A DNA stretch of 34,611 nt from contig JAQYWO010000060.1 in the NCBI GenBank assembly GCA_029379215.1, positions 1 to 34,611 of the forward strand, given 5' to 3'. This document shows, one piece after another, positions 14,502 to 22,984 of this stretch; within the stretch, counting starts at the first letter, position 1; each line of letters begins with the position of its first letter. Source of the DNA: Rhizonema sp. PD37. GTDB taxonomy: Bacteria > Cyanobacteriota > Cyanobacteriia > Cyanobacteriales > Nostocaceae. Position numbers and translations under genes: made by a program. The notes below the pieces were generated by a model, which was not told the origin of the DNA, made no database searches, and was given only the letters and a program-made list of their open reading frames with translations.

Positions 14502-16655
14502 CTAGGGGTTGGCAGCCGGGTAGGTGCTTGGCAGAGGGTTGAAGCCCTTAGGGATATTATTGACAATCCCCTGGCGTTGGTCTTCGGGTGTAACTCCAAT
14601 TGCTCGGCAACCTTGTCCACCATAATGTGGTACGGTGTTCACAACGCTGTCTGGAATCATCGCAAACGAAGCAGGTAGAATAGGCGAGATGCCTAGCAGA
14701 CGCTTGGGATCGAAGCCTGACAGTAGACTGTCGGTAATCGGCGAGTTGATGTCGCGAGGACCAAGATACTTCTGCTCGAACCCTGGAGGTCCGAATTGGT
14801 TGAACTGTGGTGAGTTGCCAGCTGCGAGGGCCTGCGCCTCATCAGGCAAGCTGGCAAGCGCGGGCAGACCAAAGATCGCGTTGATTGTCTGGATCACTGA
14901 GTTGTGATCACCCTCAGCGTGGGAGACAGCATGTGTCCGCGCGTAGGGTGAAATTAGGATCAGGGGAACGCGGACGCCACGGGAGAGTGGCAGCCCATCA
15001 GGACCGTAGGATAAGATACGCGGCGGAACGTGGTCGTAAAAGCCATCCGACTCGTCGTAGGTGATGATAATTGCACTTTGCGCCCAAAGCTTCGGATTTG
15101 ACGCGATCGCATTAATCGCACGGGCCGCCATCCCCTCGCTGAGTTGGCGATCGGTGTAGCCTGGGTGGTCATCGTCGCCTGACTTCGCCGCATTAATTGC
15201 AGCTATTTCATCGGGAGGCGTGTTGGGATTCGTGATCGGCGGCTTCAGCCCCTGTAGGTTTGTGTAGCCACCCCGGATGTAGAAGACACCGCCTTTTGGC
15301 AAGGAATTATTAGCTGTATCTGTGAAGAAGTCACTAAGCCCACGTAAGTTCTTGCTTATTCCCGGTGTATTGGCGACATAGCCGAAATACTGTGCACCGT
15401 TGTGATGGGTGACATAGGAATTGTGCGAGGCAACGCCGTTCGTGTCAGTTGGCTCGAGATTATATCCTTCCTGATACCAACGCCAGTTGACTGGCTTGAT
15501 CCCGAGGTTCTGAATGAACGGGATGTCTTGCTGAATATCCGGTAAATCGAAGTCAGGGTTCTTGTTGGTCGCCAAGATCGCCTCAATGTTGTTCCCCTGG
15601 AAGGTAAGCGGTAAGCTGGCAAAGGTCAGGTTCGAGGAGATGTTATTATCGGCGTAGCTCTCCCTAGTACCGGCTGGCTGCCTGTTGTCAGTCGTCAGGT
15701 CGAACTGAGAGCCGTAGAAGGGCTGTGGGTCGTTGACTAACGGTGGAGCCTGCGTTGTACCGCTATGGCTGCCCACGGTGTAAGATTGACCGTCTGTACC
15801 GTGCTTGACCCACTGCGTTTCACCTGACTGTCCAGCGATCATCGCCACCGCATTCGGGGTGGAAGGTGTATCCTCAGTCGCGAAAATATTATCGAACATC
15901 GTGAAGCGACTGCCCCACTTCCAGAAAAATGGAATGGTGTCGCAGTCGATGTGCGACATCACGAGGTTTGCGTACTGCGTACCCTGAGAAATGTTAGCTG
16001 CTCCGCCTCTCGAAGCAAAACGCGTGTACTCGTCAAGAGCAAACTGATCCATCTGTGCCTGGTTGTTCACAACGTGGATCTTGGACGCGAGGCCGGTGTG
16101 CGAGTGGTCAACACTGTCAACAACGTTAGCGTTCTGATCGGGACCGATCCGGAATGGCTGAACCGAGATGTTCATGCCGTTGACATCCTTGTATGTCTGG
16201 GTAAAGCCCGGCGTCTGCTCTGGGGAACGAGGCTTCCGACCATCAGAGTAGACTCCGTTGACACCAGGGAAAGTACCGTACTCGTTGTCGAACGAATGAT
16301 TCTCGTTAAAGATTACGAAAACGTACTTGATTCGATTCCGTAACAATTGCGCGAGTACCTTCGGGGGCAAATTAGGTTCCTTAGCCGGATCGTTGATGTA
16401 TCGTCTAACTTCAGGTACAGTGTCAGGCTGATTTGTAATTAACTGAGACTGTCGTAAAGATTCGTTCGTGGTTGACTCAGCGAACGCGACCGGGACAATG
16501 GAAGCTTGTAGCAGGGTGGCTGCCATAGCTAAGGCAAGACGGGAGTTGATCAATCGTCTTAAAGGATATCTCCTGGATACATTTGCTTTAGTTAATCCTG
16601 ACAGCATACCCATAGATGCACTCTCCAACCATTTTTTACGCAATTTGTGACTCAT
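14502..16655 (-). CDS. Secreted alkaline-phosphatase-superfamily phosphoesterase (phospholipase C/acid phosphatase family, PF04185-like)
   Basis: 717 aa from the ATG at 16655, preceded by AAGAAG; the upstream extension to 16718 has no ribosome site. A long signal region has twin Arg at 28-29 (SRRYPLRR), a hydrophobic core at about 40-56 and an AFA site near residue 59, so Tat or Sec export is likely. Active-site-type motifs: VIFNENHSFDNEYG (118-123 core), DHSHTG, TPNAVAMIAGQ, YDESDGFYDHVPP and a GDHNSVIQTINAIFG near the end. The family hydrolyses phosphate esters such as phospholipids or organic monoesters in the periplasm or medium. A Pho box lies about 70 bases upstream. The gene is unusually GC-rich, suggesting acquisition, although it contains a HIP1 octamer near 15105. 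Confidence 0.85.
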   Translation of the reverse strand: MSHKLRKKWLESASMGMLSGLTKANVSRRYPLRRLINSRLALAMAATLLQASIVPVAFAESTTNESLRQSQLITNQPDTVPEVRRYINDPAKEPNLPPKVLAQLLRNRIKYVFVIFNENHSFDNEYGTFPGVNGVYSDGRKPRSPEQTPGFTQTYKDVNGMNISVQPFRIGPDQNANVVDSVDHSHTGLASKIHVVNNQAQMDQFALDEYTRFASRGGAANISQGTQYANLVMSHIDCDTIPFFWKWGSRFTMFDNIFATEDTPSTPNAVAMIAGQSGETQWVKHGTDGQSYTVGSHSGTTQAPPLVNDPQPFYGSQFDLTTDNRQPAGTRESYADNNISSNLTFASLPLTFQGNNIEAILATNKNPDFDLPDIQQDIPFIQNLGIKPVNWRWYQEGYNLEPTDTNGVASHNSYVTHHNGAQYFGYVANTPGISKNLRGLSDFFTDTANNSLPKGGVFYIRGGYTNLQGLKPPITNPNTPPDEIAAINAAKSGDDDHPGYTDRQLSEGMAARAINAIASNPKLWAQSAIIITYDESDGFYDHVPPRILSYGPDGLPLSRGVRVPLILISPYARTHAVSHAEGDHNSVIQTINAIFGLPALASLPDEAQALAAGNSPQFNQFGPPGFEQKYLGPRDINSPITDSLLSGFDPKRLLGISPILPASFAMIPDSVVNTVPHYGGQGCRAIGVTPEDQRQGIVNNIPKGFNPLPSTYPAANP

Positions 16656-16724
16656 ATTCTTCTTGTTTAAGATTAAAGTTTTTAATTGGTAAACACTGAT
16701 AACAAAGTTTATTTTCAAACCTAT

Positions 16725-16754
16725 TAGTTAAGTAAAAGATAAGAAAAGGTTATT
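16725..16754 (-). promoter_or_regulatory. Pho box (three 8-bp repeats, 11-bp period) upstream of the phosphoesterase
   Basis: On the minus strand: AATAACCT (16754-16747), CTTATCTT (16743-16736) and CTTAACTA (16732-16725), each separated by exactly 3 bases. Each matches the cyanobacterial SphR/PhoB consensus CTTAACCT at 6 of 8 positions. A TTATCA follows 22 bases downstream of the last repeat. The spacing and the gene served make chance unlikely, although no single repeat is perfect. Confidence 0.65.
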
Positions 16755-16890
16755 ACTTCTGTATGAAAAAAAATTAAATAATATCGGCTTCATCCCTGTA
16801 CGAAGTGGCACAGTCAATTTATTGTCATATCGGCGGTTCTGAGTGTCTCCCTACTACCCCCACCAAAAACAATCGCTCTGGATAAAGAGC

Positions 16891-16943
16891 CTTAACCCAA
16901 GCTTGATATGTTCTAAACTTGCAGTTAACTTAAGTCTTATAGT
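16891..16943 (+). promoter_or_regulatory. Pho box (four 8-bp repeats, 11-bp period) with -10, upstream of phoD
   Basis: CTTAACCC (16891-16898), CTTGATAT (16902-16909), CTAAACTT (16913-16920) and GTTAACTT (16924-16931) are each 3 bases apart and match CTTAACCT at 7, 5, 6 and 6 of 8. A TATAGT (16938-16943) follows closely and could be the -10 of an activator-dependent promoter lacking a -35. The distance to phoD is long (about 340 bases). Confidence 0.65.
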
Positions 16944-17139
16944 ATTCTCCTGTTGAGCACACACATCTTTAAAAGGCAACTTATTTACTGACTGCTTTAG
17001 GTAGGTATCTTCCGTGAGAAAGCTCAGCAAATTCCAATTGTCAATATTGCTGGAAACAAAGCTAGGTTTAATCATTTCAGGTAAGCACTGCTGCCTTGAA
17101 CCACCTTGGCTTTGGCACTTCTGATGACTAGCCTATTCA

Positions 17140-17157
17140 CTGTGAAAGCTTTCACAG
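17140..17157. promoter_or_regulatory. Perfect CRP-type palindrome upstream of phoD
   Basis: CTGTGAAAGCTTTCACAG is an 18-bp perfect palindrome containing TGTGA-N6-TCACA, the consensus for cAMP-receptor proteins, including cyanobacterial SyCRP1-type regulators. Its centre is 138 bases before the phoD ATG. If it acts at -41.5, transcription would start near 17190, and an AT-rich CATATT (17179-17184) is where a -10 would be expected. Confidence 0.6.
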
Positions 17158-17286
17158 GTTTTTCTGTAATTGTTATTCCATATTGAGGTACACATTAGCA
17201 CATACATAGCATGATGTCAAAAATTTATTTTGCTCATCGCCGGATTGTGTGTGCTATTCACTCAACTTTTTTAGAGGAGGAACTAT

Positions 17287-18879
17287 ATGCAGCGGTTTGA
17301 TTACAAGCAGTTACTTTCTACACCGACTGGAAGGCGGCGCTTTTTGATTGGTGCTGGAGCAATGACAGGTTTGGCGGTAGCAACGCAATTTTCCCGTCGC
17401 GTCATTGCTCAGCCTAGTTTTTCTGATTATCCCTTTAAGCTTGGTGTCGCTTCTGGCGATCCGTTACCAAGAAGTGTTGTGCTGTGGACGCGGCTAGCTC
17501 CTGACCCTTTGAATGGTGGCGGAATGCCGGAGCAAAACGTTTTAGTTCAGTGGCAAATTGCTGCGAACCAAAGCATGAGTAAGGTAGTCAAAAGTGGCAC
17601 GGCGATTGCTGTTCCCGAGATGGCTCATTCTGTCCACATAGATGTTAAAGGGCTAGAGCCGGGGCGAGATTACTGGTACCAGTTTAAGGTAGGTAGCGAA
17701 GTCAGTCCCATTGGGCGGACTCGTACTGCTCCTAATCGTGGCGATCGCCTAAATAAGTTTCGCTTCGCCTTTGCTTCCTGTTGCAACTATGAGCAAGGAT
17801 ACTACGCTGCTTACAAATACATGGCACAGGATGATTTAGACGTTGTGGTTTTCTTGGGGGACTACATCTATGAGGGAGCTTCCAATAAAAATGCTCTTCG
17901 ACCGCATGAGGGAATTGGTGAGCCAGTAACGCTCTTAGGATACCGCAACCGTTATGCTCAGTACAAGAGCGATCCTGACTTGCAAGCCGCTCACGCAGCG
18001 TTCCCTTGGATTGTTACCCCAGACGATCACGAAGTCGATAATAATTGGGCAGGTGGAATTCCACAAGATCCGGAACTACAGTCACCCGAAGAGTTTTTAC
18101 AACGTCGAGCCGCTGCTTACCAAGCTTACTACGAACATATGCCTCTGCGGGAATTCTCCCAACCCCAAGGCTCGAGTATCCAGCTCTACCGAAAGTTAAC
18201 CTTTGGTGACCTAGTTGAGTTTGATGTGCTTGATACGCGCCAATTCCGCACCGACCAACCCTGTAATGACGGCATTAAACCTCGTTGTGCTGAAGCTTTT
18301 GACCCCGATGCTACCTTAACTGGCACTCCTCAGGAAAAATGGTTGTTCCACAATCTGAAAAACTCCTCGGCACGCTGGAATGTAATTGCTCAGCAAGTTG
18401 TCTTTACTCAGGTTGATTGGACAGCAGGACCAGATACAACATACAATCTTGATGCTTGGGATGGCTATGTTGCCGCTCGGCAGCGAATCCTTGACTTCCT
18501 CAGTCAGAATCAACCCGCTAACCCAATTGTCATTAGTGGCGATAGCCATGCCAGCTGGGTTAGTGACTTGAAAGCGGACTATAATAACCCTGACTCAGCT
18601 ACTGTCGGCACGGAATTTGCAGGCACCTCAATTACGACTAGCTTTACCGCCAGCGATCGAATTGAAGCGGCTTTACCAGATAATCCTTGGATTAAGTACT
18701 TTAATGGTAGACAACGAGGCTATGTTCGCTGTTCTTTGAGTCCGCAAGTGTGCCAAGCTGATTATCGTCTCCTCTCTCCATCCCCGGATTCAGGTCCCAC
18801 GGTATCTAACCGCGATACTCCCATAACCACAGCTGCATCTTTTGAACTTCCTAATCGGGGGGTAGTAGAGCCTACATAA
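17287..18879 (+). CDS. phoD: PhoD-type alkaline phosphatase/phosphodiesterase, Tat-exported
   Basis: 530 aa; AGGAGG sits 6 bases before the ATG. Tat signal: GRRRFLIGAG (residues 15-24), hydrophobic core, and an IAQP site near residue 42. The N-terminal Ig/fibronectin-like PhoD_N domain (about 50-150; FKLGVASGDPLPRSVVLWTR) is typical. Catalytic domain motifs: FASCCNYEQGYY (metal-ligand Cys), VVFLGDYIYEG, TPDDHEVDNNW and VISGDSHASW. PhoD enzymes use Fe and Ca to release phosphate from mono- and diesters outside the cytoplasmic membrane. Divergent Pho-box-controlled phosphoesterase and this gene's own Pho-box array imply induction by phosphate limitation, with a CRP-type site as a possible second input. 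Confidence 0.93.
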   Translation: MQRFDYKQLLSTPTGRRRFLIGAGAMTGLAVATQFSRRVIAQPSFSDYPFKLGVASGDPLPRSVVLWTRLAPDPLNGGGMPEQNVLVQWQIAANQSMSKVVKSGTAIAVPEMAHSVHIDVKGLEPGRDYWYQFKVGSEVSPIGRTRTAPNRGDRLNKFRFAFASCCNYEQGYYAAYKYMAQDDLDVVVFLGDYIYEGASNKNALRPHEGIGEPVTLLGYRNRYAQYKSDPDLQAAHAAFPWIVTPDDHEVDNNWAGGIPQDPELQSPEEFLQRRAAAYQAYYEHMPLREFSQPQGSSIQLYRKLTFGDLVEFDVLDTRQFRTDQPCNDGIKPRCAEAFDPDATLTGTPQEKWLFHNLKNSSARWNVIAQQVVFTQVDWTAGPDTTYNLDAWDGYVAARQRILDFLSQNQPANPIVISGDSHASWVSDLKADYNNPDSATVGTEFAGTSITTSFTASDRIEAALPDNPWIKYFNGRQRGYVRCSLSPQVCQADYRLLSPSPDSGPTVSNRDTPITTAASFELPNRGVVEPT

Positions 18880-19026
18880 ATAGCCGTTGTGTAGGAAACG
18901 ATGCTGTTGGAATCAGCCCATAGGGCAAACGTACCTTAAAGTGGCATAACCAAGGTTGTTTGTTGAATGAATAGATGCATTTAACTATAAACAAATCCAA
19001 ATTAGTGTACGTTTGCTCATACCAAT

Positions 19027-19593
19027 TTAATATGAAGCTGCATAGAATAGTGCTTCCAATATGAAGTTGTAAGAAGAAATAGAAATTACTTGTTCAAGTG
19101 TAAGTTGGTCAAATATTTCTTGGACGCGTTCGCGTAAATTTTGTAGAGAAGAAAAGAGTTCATTTTTTAGCGATTTTTTAATCAACTGCCAAAGCCTTTC
19201 ACTTGGGTTAAGTTCTGGAGAATGGGCTGGTTGAAGCATTCGTGATAATATTTTCTGGCCAGTGAATTGCCGAACTTACATGAGCGGGAGCTTGGTCAAT
19301 CTGTAAAATTGCATAATCATTGCCTAATTGCTGAGATAACCAGTCCAAAAACTGTTGAAAATATTCAGGAGTTAAGTTTTGGGTAAACATGAGCGAAAAT
19401 GTTTTCCCGTTAAGGGAGCGATCGCGCCATAAATCCAAAAATTATCCCGTTGCCATTTAACGGATACAGTGGGCTTAACTCCAGCAGCAGTAATTACTTT
19501 TCCTGTTAGGGTTTTGAGTCCGATCCTTGTTTCATCCTGACATAGGTAGTGGATGCACTTTTCTTCTGCCAAAAGCTTTTTGAGACAGTTCAA
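19027..19593 (-). pseudogene. IS630 transposase DDE domain (second part), frameshifted
   Basis: Three overlapping pieces carry consecutive parts of one DDE domain: 19372-19593 with CQDETRIGLKT (first Asp), 19208-19438 with YAILQIDQAPAH (second Asp), and 19027-19239 with PAHSPELNPSERLW (Glu). The frame changes near 19398 (a missing A in the GGGAAAACA run) and near 19246 (an extra A in ACGAATG), both single-base lesions. The ends coincide with the element's inverted repeat. The transposase is therefore probably inactive. Confidence 0.82.
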
Positions 19594-20096
19594 AATGATC
19601 CCAAATTTTTTTTAAACTCAGATACTAACTTTTCATCCTGCTTGTAGCTTTGAGGACGTGGCACTTTTAATTTTGCTCTTAATTCATATCTGACCAATGC
19701 ATAAACTGTTCCATATTCAATCTCAAGTCCATGTTCTTTTTTCAACCACTCTACGATCGCACCATAACTACTAAACCCAATTCCAGTTTCCAACTCAGTT
19801 TTGAGTGCAGCGAGCGCATCATCATTTATTTTTCGGTTGGCACCTGGTGCTTTCTTAATTTCCAATAACTTAGACAGCCCACCCAATCGATATTTCTGTA
19901 ACCATCTCGTCACCGTTGAAGTATCTCTACCCAAGCGTATTCCTAGTTCCTGCTGCTCCTTTACCTGCCCACTCTTGAGCCACCACAACATTTGTAACTG
20001 TTCTTTATGTCTTCCCTCGTTAGCTGTTTGTACGCGTTTTTTTAGTTCCTCTTCGTTCTCTGCGATTTCAATCTTAAACGGACGGCTCATTGGCAT
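19590..20096 (-). pseudogene. IS630 transposase N-terminal part (helix-turn-helix region, orfA)
   Basis: 168 aa with the helix-turn-helix DNA-binding region (QELGIRLGRDTSTVTRWLQK) and a second winged region (FSSYGAIVEWLKKEHG). The frame ends just after a run of eight A on the minus strand (around 19605-19612). A -1 slip on this run joins it to the following DDE frame (KKFGIILNCLKK). Many two-frame IS630 elements use such a slip, so this first break may be programmed rather than damage. The downstream lesions make the whole gene non-functional. Confidence 0.75.
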
Positions 20097-20193
20097 CTAA
20101 ATTTATTAAGTTTGTCACCTTCTATTATATGCAGCTTCATATTAAATTGGTATCAGCTATTGAATAGTCAGAAGAATGAATACAAATTATCAG

Positions 20194-21345
20194 TCAATTT
20201 CGACCCGTTGATGACAGTTCTATTGTACGCTTGCTGAGCCGAGGTTTGTTCCAATATCGATACCAGTACATTAGAAAGCCAGTGACAAACAAAATAAGTG
20301 GTGCAAGTCCTACGAAGACGTAGAGTATGCGCGTTGGTAATCCACCGAAAGTACCATAGTGCAGAGGACTAAAGGAGTTGAGGACGCGATCGCCCAAAGA
20401 CATCTTTAAACCATTATCAACTCGCAAAACATTACCCGTGTAAGAGTCGAGAAAAACAGTACTATTCCCATAGTCCACCTTTTCCTGCGGCAGCTTCATG
20501 TGAATTTGTAAAGCATCTTCTGGTAACCTGGGAAAATCAATGCTTTTGGTAACAGCAGTAGGTAAGGCAGCAGAAGCAATTTTCAATTGTTGTGTTAGTC
20601 CTAAAGTCGATTTACCAGGAATTGGCTTGGATACTGGCTTGGATGGTTTTGGAGTAAATGTCACAGCATAAACAATCGGCTCATCCAAACTCAAGTTCCA
20701 GCAAAAGCCCGTAAAGCCTGTGAAGAATAAAAAAACCACAGTAATAATGCCAGCCACTTTGTGAATATCAAAGTTCGCCCTCTGTCTATTCGCATCAAGC
20801 TTAATTTTGAAGCCAGCAATTAGCTTACGCCAACCAGGCCAGAGAAGTAAACCTGTGATGGTGAGGACACACATTAGAAAGGCAGCAATGCCAACAATTA
20901 TAGTTCCAGTTTTGCCGGCCATTAGGCTGTAGTGCAGTTCAAGGATTATACCTTTTAGAGTTTTATTCCGTATACGCTCACCGAAAATTTTGCCTGTATA
21001 AGGGTTGACAAAAACTTCTGTCAATTGCTCATCAGTTGATGACAAATACCCTTTGTAGGGAGAAGAAGGAGTATCTGGCAATTCAATCTCAGAAAGATGG
21101 AGATCACCTCGTGCCGCAAACTGAGCCTCAATTGTATTCATCACAGACTCTGGGGATACCTGCACCTGTTGGGGTATAATGCGCCCATACTGTTGCGTAA
21201 TCGTAAAGTTGTCAAACTCTTGCTCGAACACTAACAAACTACCTGTTAATCCAATGACAATTAGCAACAGTCCAACAAAAAAACCGATATATTGGTGTAT
21301 GTAAAAAAAGATGTCACGTAGTTTTTTGCGGTTCATAATCGCCAC
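20194..21345 (-). CDS. PepSY-associated transmembrane (PepSY_TM) protein
   Basis: 383 aa from a GTG at 21345; the ATG at 21336 (MNRKKLRD) is an equally good start and neither has a strong ribosome site. Four transmembrane helices lie at about 13-40, 147-170, 195-215 and 338-362, with two extracytoplasmic PepSY-like segments between (FVNPYTGKIFGERI and VFLDSYTGNVLRVD). Conserved His residues near the membrane (17, 138, 195, 329) fit the family, members of which are often encoded next to TonB/siderophore uptake genes and may transfer electrons to ferric complexes. Here it stands alone, downstream of nothing obviously iron-related and next to an IS. Confidence 0.85.
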   Translation of the reverse strand: MAIMNRKKLRDIFFYIHQYIGFFVGLLLIVIGLTGSLLVFEQEFDNFTITQQYGRIIPQQVQVSPESVMNTIEAQFAARGDLHLSEIELPDTPSSPYKGYLSSTDEQLTEVFVNPYTGKIFGERIRNKTLKGIILELHYSLMAGKTGTIIVGIAAFLMCVLTITGLLLWPGWRKLIAGFKIKLDANRQRANFDIHKVAGIITVVFLFFTGFTGFCWNLSLDEPIVYAVTFTPKPSKPVSKPIPGKSTLGLTQQLKIASAALPTAVTKSIDFPRLPEDALQIHMKLPQEKVDYGNSTVFLDSYTGNVLRVDNGLKMSLGDRVLNSFSPLHYGTFGGLPTRILYVFVGLAPLILFVTGFLMYWYRYWNKPRLSKRTIELSSTGRN

Positions 21346-22125
21346 TTTGCAAGTTAAATTTTATACCCTTTTAACTATCTCAATTTATCGGGGGGTTGAA
21401 TTAAATCTCTCCAGAAGCAGGTACGATTTTAATTCCAGGGGTGTTTGCTTGTGTTAGCGACTGTACTAGTACAGCGCTATCGAGATCACTAAATGCTTAT
21501 AAATAGGTAAAAATCTAGTTTATATATATATGTTTCTCTACTGTCTCCTGTCTTATGAGGAATTGTACTATAGGAATCATATTTGATTTCTGAAAAAATA
21601 AATTGGCTAGAGACTGACTATACAAAGGTTTGTCTCTCAGTATACTTAGTAAGATTCAAGTACGATTCCTATAGTAACATTTGGGCACTCTGGAAAGGAT
21701 GCTCCAAATATTGAGTCACCAATACGTGTTTTGCCTTAGTATTCCTATATGCAACTTGAGTAGAACGTTAAATTTCATTATTGTCCTCTGACTTCCTCCG
21801 AACCACTGAATTTATCAGTAAGCGAGCATAGGGATGATTGAAACTCATTTGCAATAATAAAGCAAGGGAGGTGAAAATAAAACCAATAAAAATTTACAAA
21901 GGACAGAGGGATTCAGTATAAATTATTGCAACTGCATATAGCGCAACTCGAGCAAATCACATACATAATACCCTCACTGATGTTAGCACTGTACCCCCTC
22001 TTGCGGGGCACATAGAGAGGGCGCTATTATATGAGATCTAATTGAGAACCGCTATAATTCCATTGCTGCAAATAATCATCAAACACAATTTCTATCGTTT
22101 GCTTAAATAAATAAGGAAAGAATTT
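21346..22125. other. Long intergenic region with a MITE-like repeat and small palindromes
   Basis: 780 bases with no supported gene. It contains a 14-bp perfect palindrome, CTGTACTAGTACAG (21461-21474), whose half-sites are too close for a LexA box. It also has the inverted-repeat element at 21566-21677 and a small hairpin-like CCCTCT/AGAGGG pair around 21990-22020. AAGGAAAG before 22126 is the ribosome site of the SDR gene. Confidence 0.5.
21566..21677. repeat. 112-bp MITE-like element with TACTATAGGAATC termini
   Basis: TACTATAGGAATC (21566-21578) is mirrored exactly by GATTCCTATAGTA (21665-21677). The similarity continues inward (ATATTTGATT versus CGTACTTGAATCTT reversed) for about 12 more bases with mismatches. 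An inner AGAGAC/GTCTCT pair also exists. The TA at each end is compatible with a TA target duplication. The size and lack of coding suggest a non-autonomous transposable element; its partner IS is not in the window. Confidence 0.6.
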
Positions 22126-22866
22126 ATGGCACCTCTTTCAGAGAAAGTTGCAATCGTTACAGGATCATCACGGGGAATTGGACGTGCGATCGCACTCAAA
22201 TTAGCTGGTAACGGTGCATCAGTTGTGGTGAACTATGCAGGTAATGCAAACAAAGCAGAGGAAGTTGTTGCAGAAATTGAAAATCTTGGAGTAAAAGCAA
22301 TTGCAGTCCAAGCAGATGTGAGCAAAGTTACTGAGATTCAGCGACTTTTTGAGCAGACAATTGAACGTTTTGGCAAAGTCGATATTTTGGTCAACAACGC
22401 TGGTATTCCTTTATATAAGCTACTTGTTGACGTCACAGAAGAAGACTTCGACAAGATTTTTGCCATTAATGTCAAAGGCACTTATTTTGCTTGTCAACAA
22501 GCTGCACAGCACATGGTAGACGGCGGACGCATTATCAATCTTTCTTCATCAACGACGGTGATGATGATGCCAACTTATAGTGCGTATGTGGGAACCAAAG
22601 GTGCGGTTGAACAAATCACCAGAATTGTGGCAAAAGAGTTGGGAGAACGAGGTATCACAGTTAATGTAATCTCTCCTGGTCCAACTGATACAGAACTGTT
22701 CACAGAAGGTAAAACAGAAGAACAAATAAATCGTATTTCTCAAATGGCAGCTTTGGGACGATTAGGACAAGTGCAAGACATCGCCGATGTCGTGGCGTTT
22801 GTCGCTAGCGATGAAGCGCGATGGATAACTGGGCAAAATATTCGCGTTAACGGCGGAGCAGCTTGA
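22126..22866 (+). CDS. Short-chain dehydrogenase/reductase (FabG-like, NAD(P)-dependent)
   Basis: 246 aa, full length. Cofactor loop TGSSRGIG (residues 12-19), NNAG at 90-93, catalytic Ser in NLSSST (about 141) and Tyr154-x3-Lys158 (YVGTK). It ends GQNIRVNGGAA, the usual C-terminal signature. Classical SDRs of this kind reduce carbonyl groups; the true substrate cannot be read from sequence and many such genes are mis-called as fabG. A good AAGGAAAG ribosome site precedes the ATG. Downstream lie relics of a transposase and a truncated AraC regulator, so a former regulatory partner may have been lost. Confidence 0.9.
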   Translation: MAPLSEKVAIVTGSSRGIGRAIALKLAGNGASVVVNYAGNANKAEEVVAEIENLGVKAIAVQADVSKVTEIQRLFEQTIERFGKVDILVNNAGIPLYKLLVDVTEEDFDKIFAINVKGTYFACQQAAQHMVDGGRIINLSSSTTVMMMPTYSAYVGTKGAVEQITRIVAKELGERGITVNVISPGPTDTELFTEGKTEEQINRISQMAALGRLGQVQDIADVVAFVASDEARWITGQNIRVNGGAA

Positions 22867-22984
22867 GATCTCAGTCAATATCAAGCTAATTTTCTCAGGA
22901 GTAACTATCGAGAATTTAAGTAAAAGACTATAGAAGATGTTGCTAGTAGTCGCATTCGTCTATCTTCAGCAACTCTAATTATCT

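Larger units (their letters stand above)
16656..17286. other. Divergent regulatory region between the phosphoesterase and phoD
   Basis: No gene supported. It carries two Pho-box arrays (16725-16754 toward the minus gene, 16891-16931 toward phoD) and a CRP-type palindrome (17140-17157). The phoD transcript from the Pho-box promoter would have an untranslated leader of more than 300 bases, or phoD has a second promoter near the CRP-type site. A 73-aa minus-strand frame (16854-17075) overlaps the Pho box and is rejected. Confidence 0.55.
19022..20150 (-). mobile_element. IS630-family insertion sequence, decayed
   Basis: 1129 bp bounded by terminal inverted repeats: left 19022-19050 and right 20122-20150 match at 28 of 29 positions (outer sequence CCAATTTAATATGAAGCTGC). 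TA dinucleotides flank both ends (19020-19021 and 20151-20152), as expected for IS630/Tc1-mariner insertion. The transposase region on the minus strand is split over three frames. The D, D and E residues of the DDE domain are still recognisable (CQDET, LQIDQAPAH, NPSERLW). Confidence 0.88.

Noticed and set aside
14502..14910. Several plus-strand frames within the phosphoesterase and binding-protein genes
   Set aside because: They are by-products of the GC-rich codon pattern of the minus-strand genes.
16854..17075. 73-aa minus-strand frame between the phosphatase genes
   Set aside because: No ribosome site or family resemblance, and it overlaps the Pho-box array on the opposite strand.
21461..21474. 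LexA box
   Set aside because: CTGTACTAGTACAG is a perfect palindrome, but its GTAC half-sites are only 2 bases apart, too close for the cyanobacterial LexA consensus.
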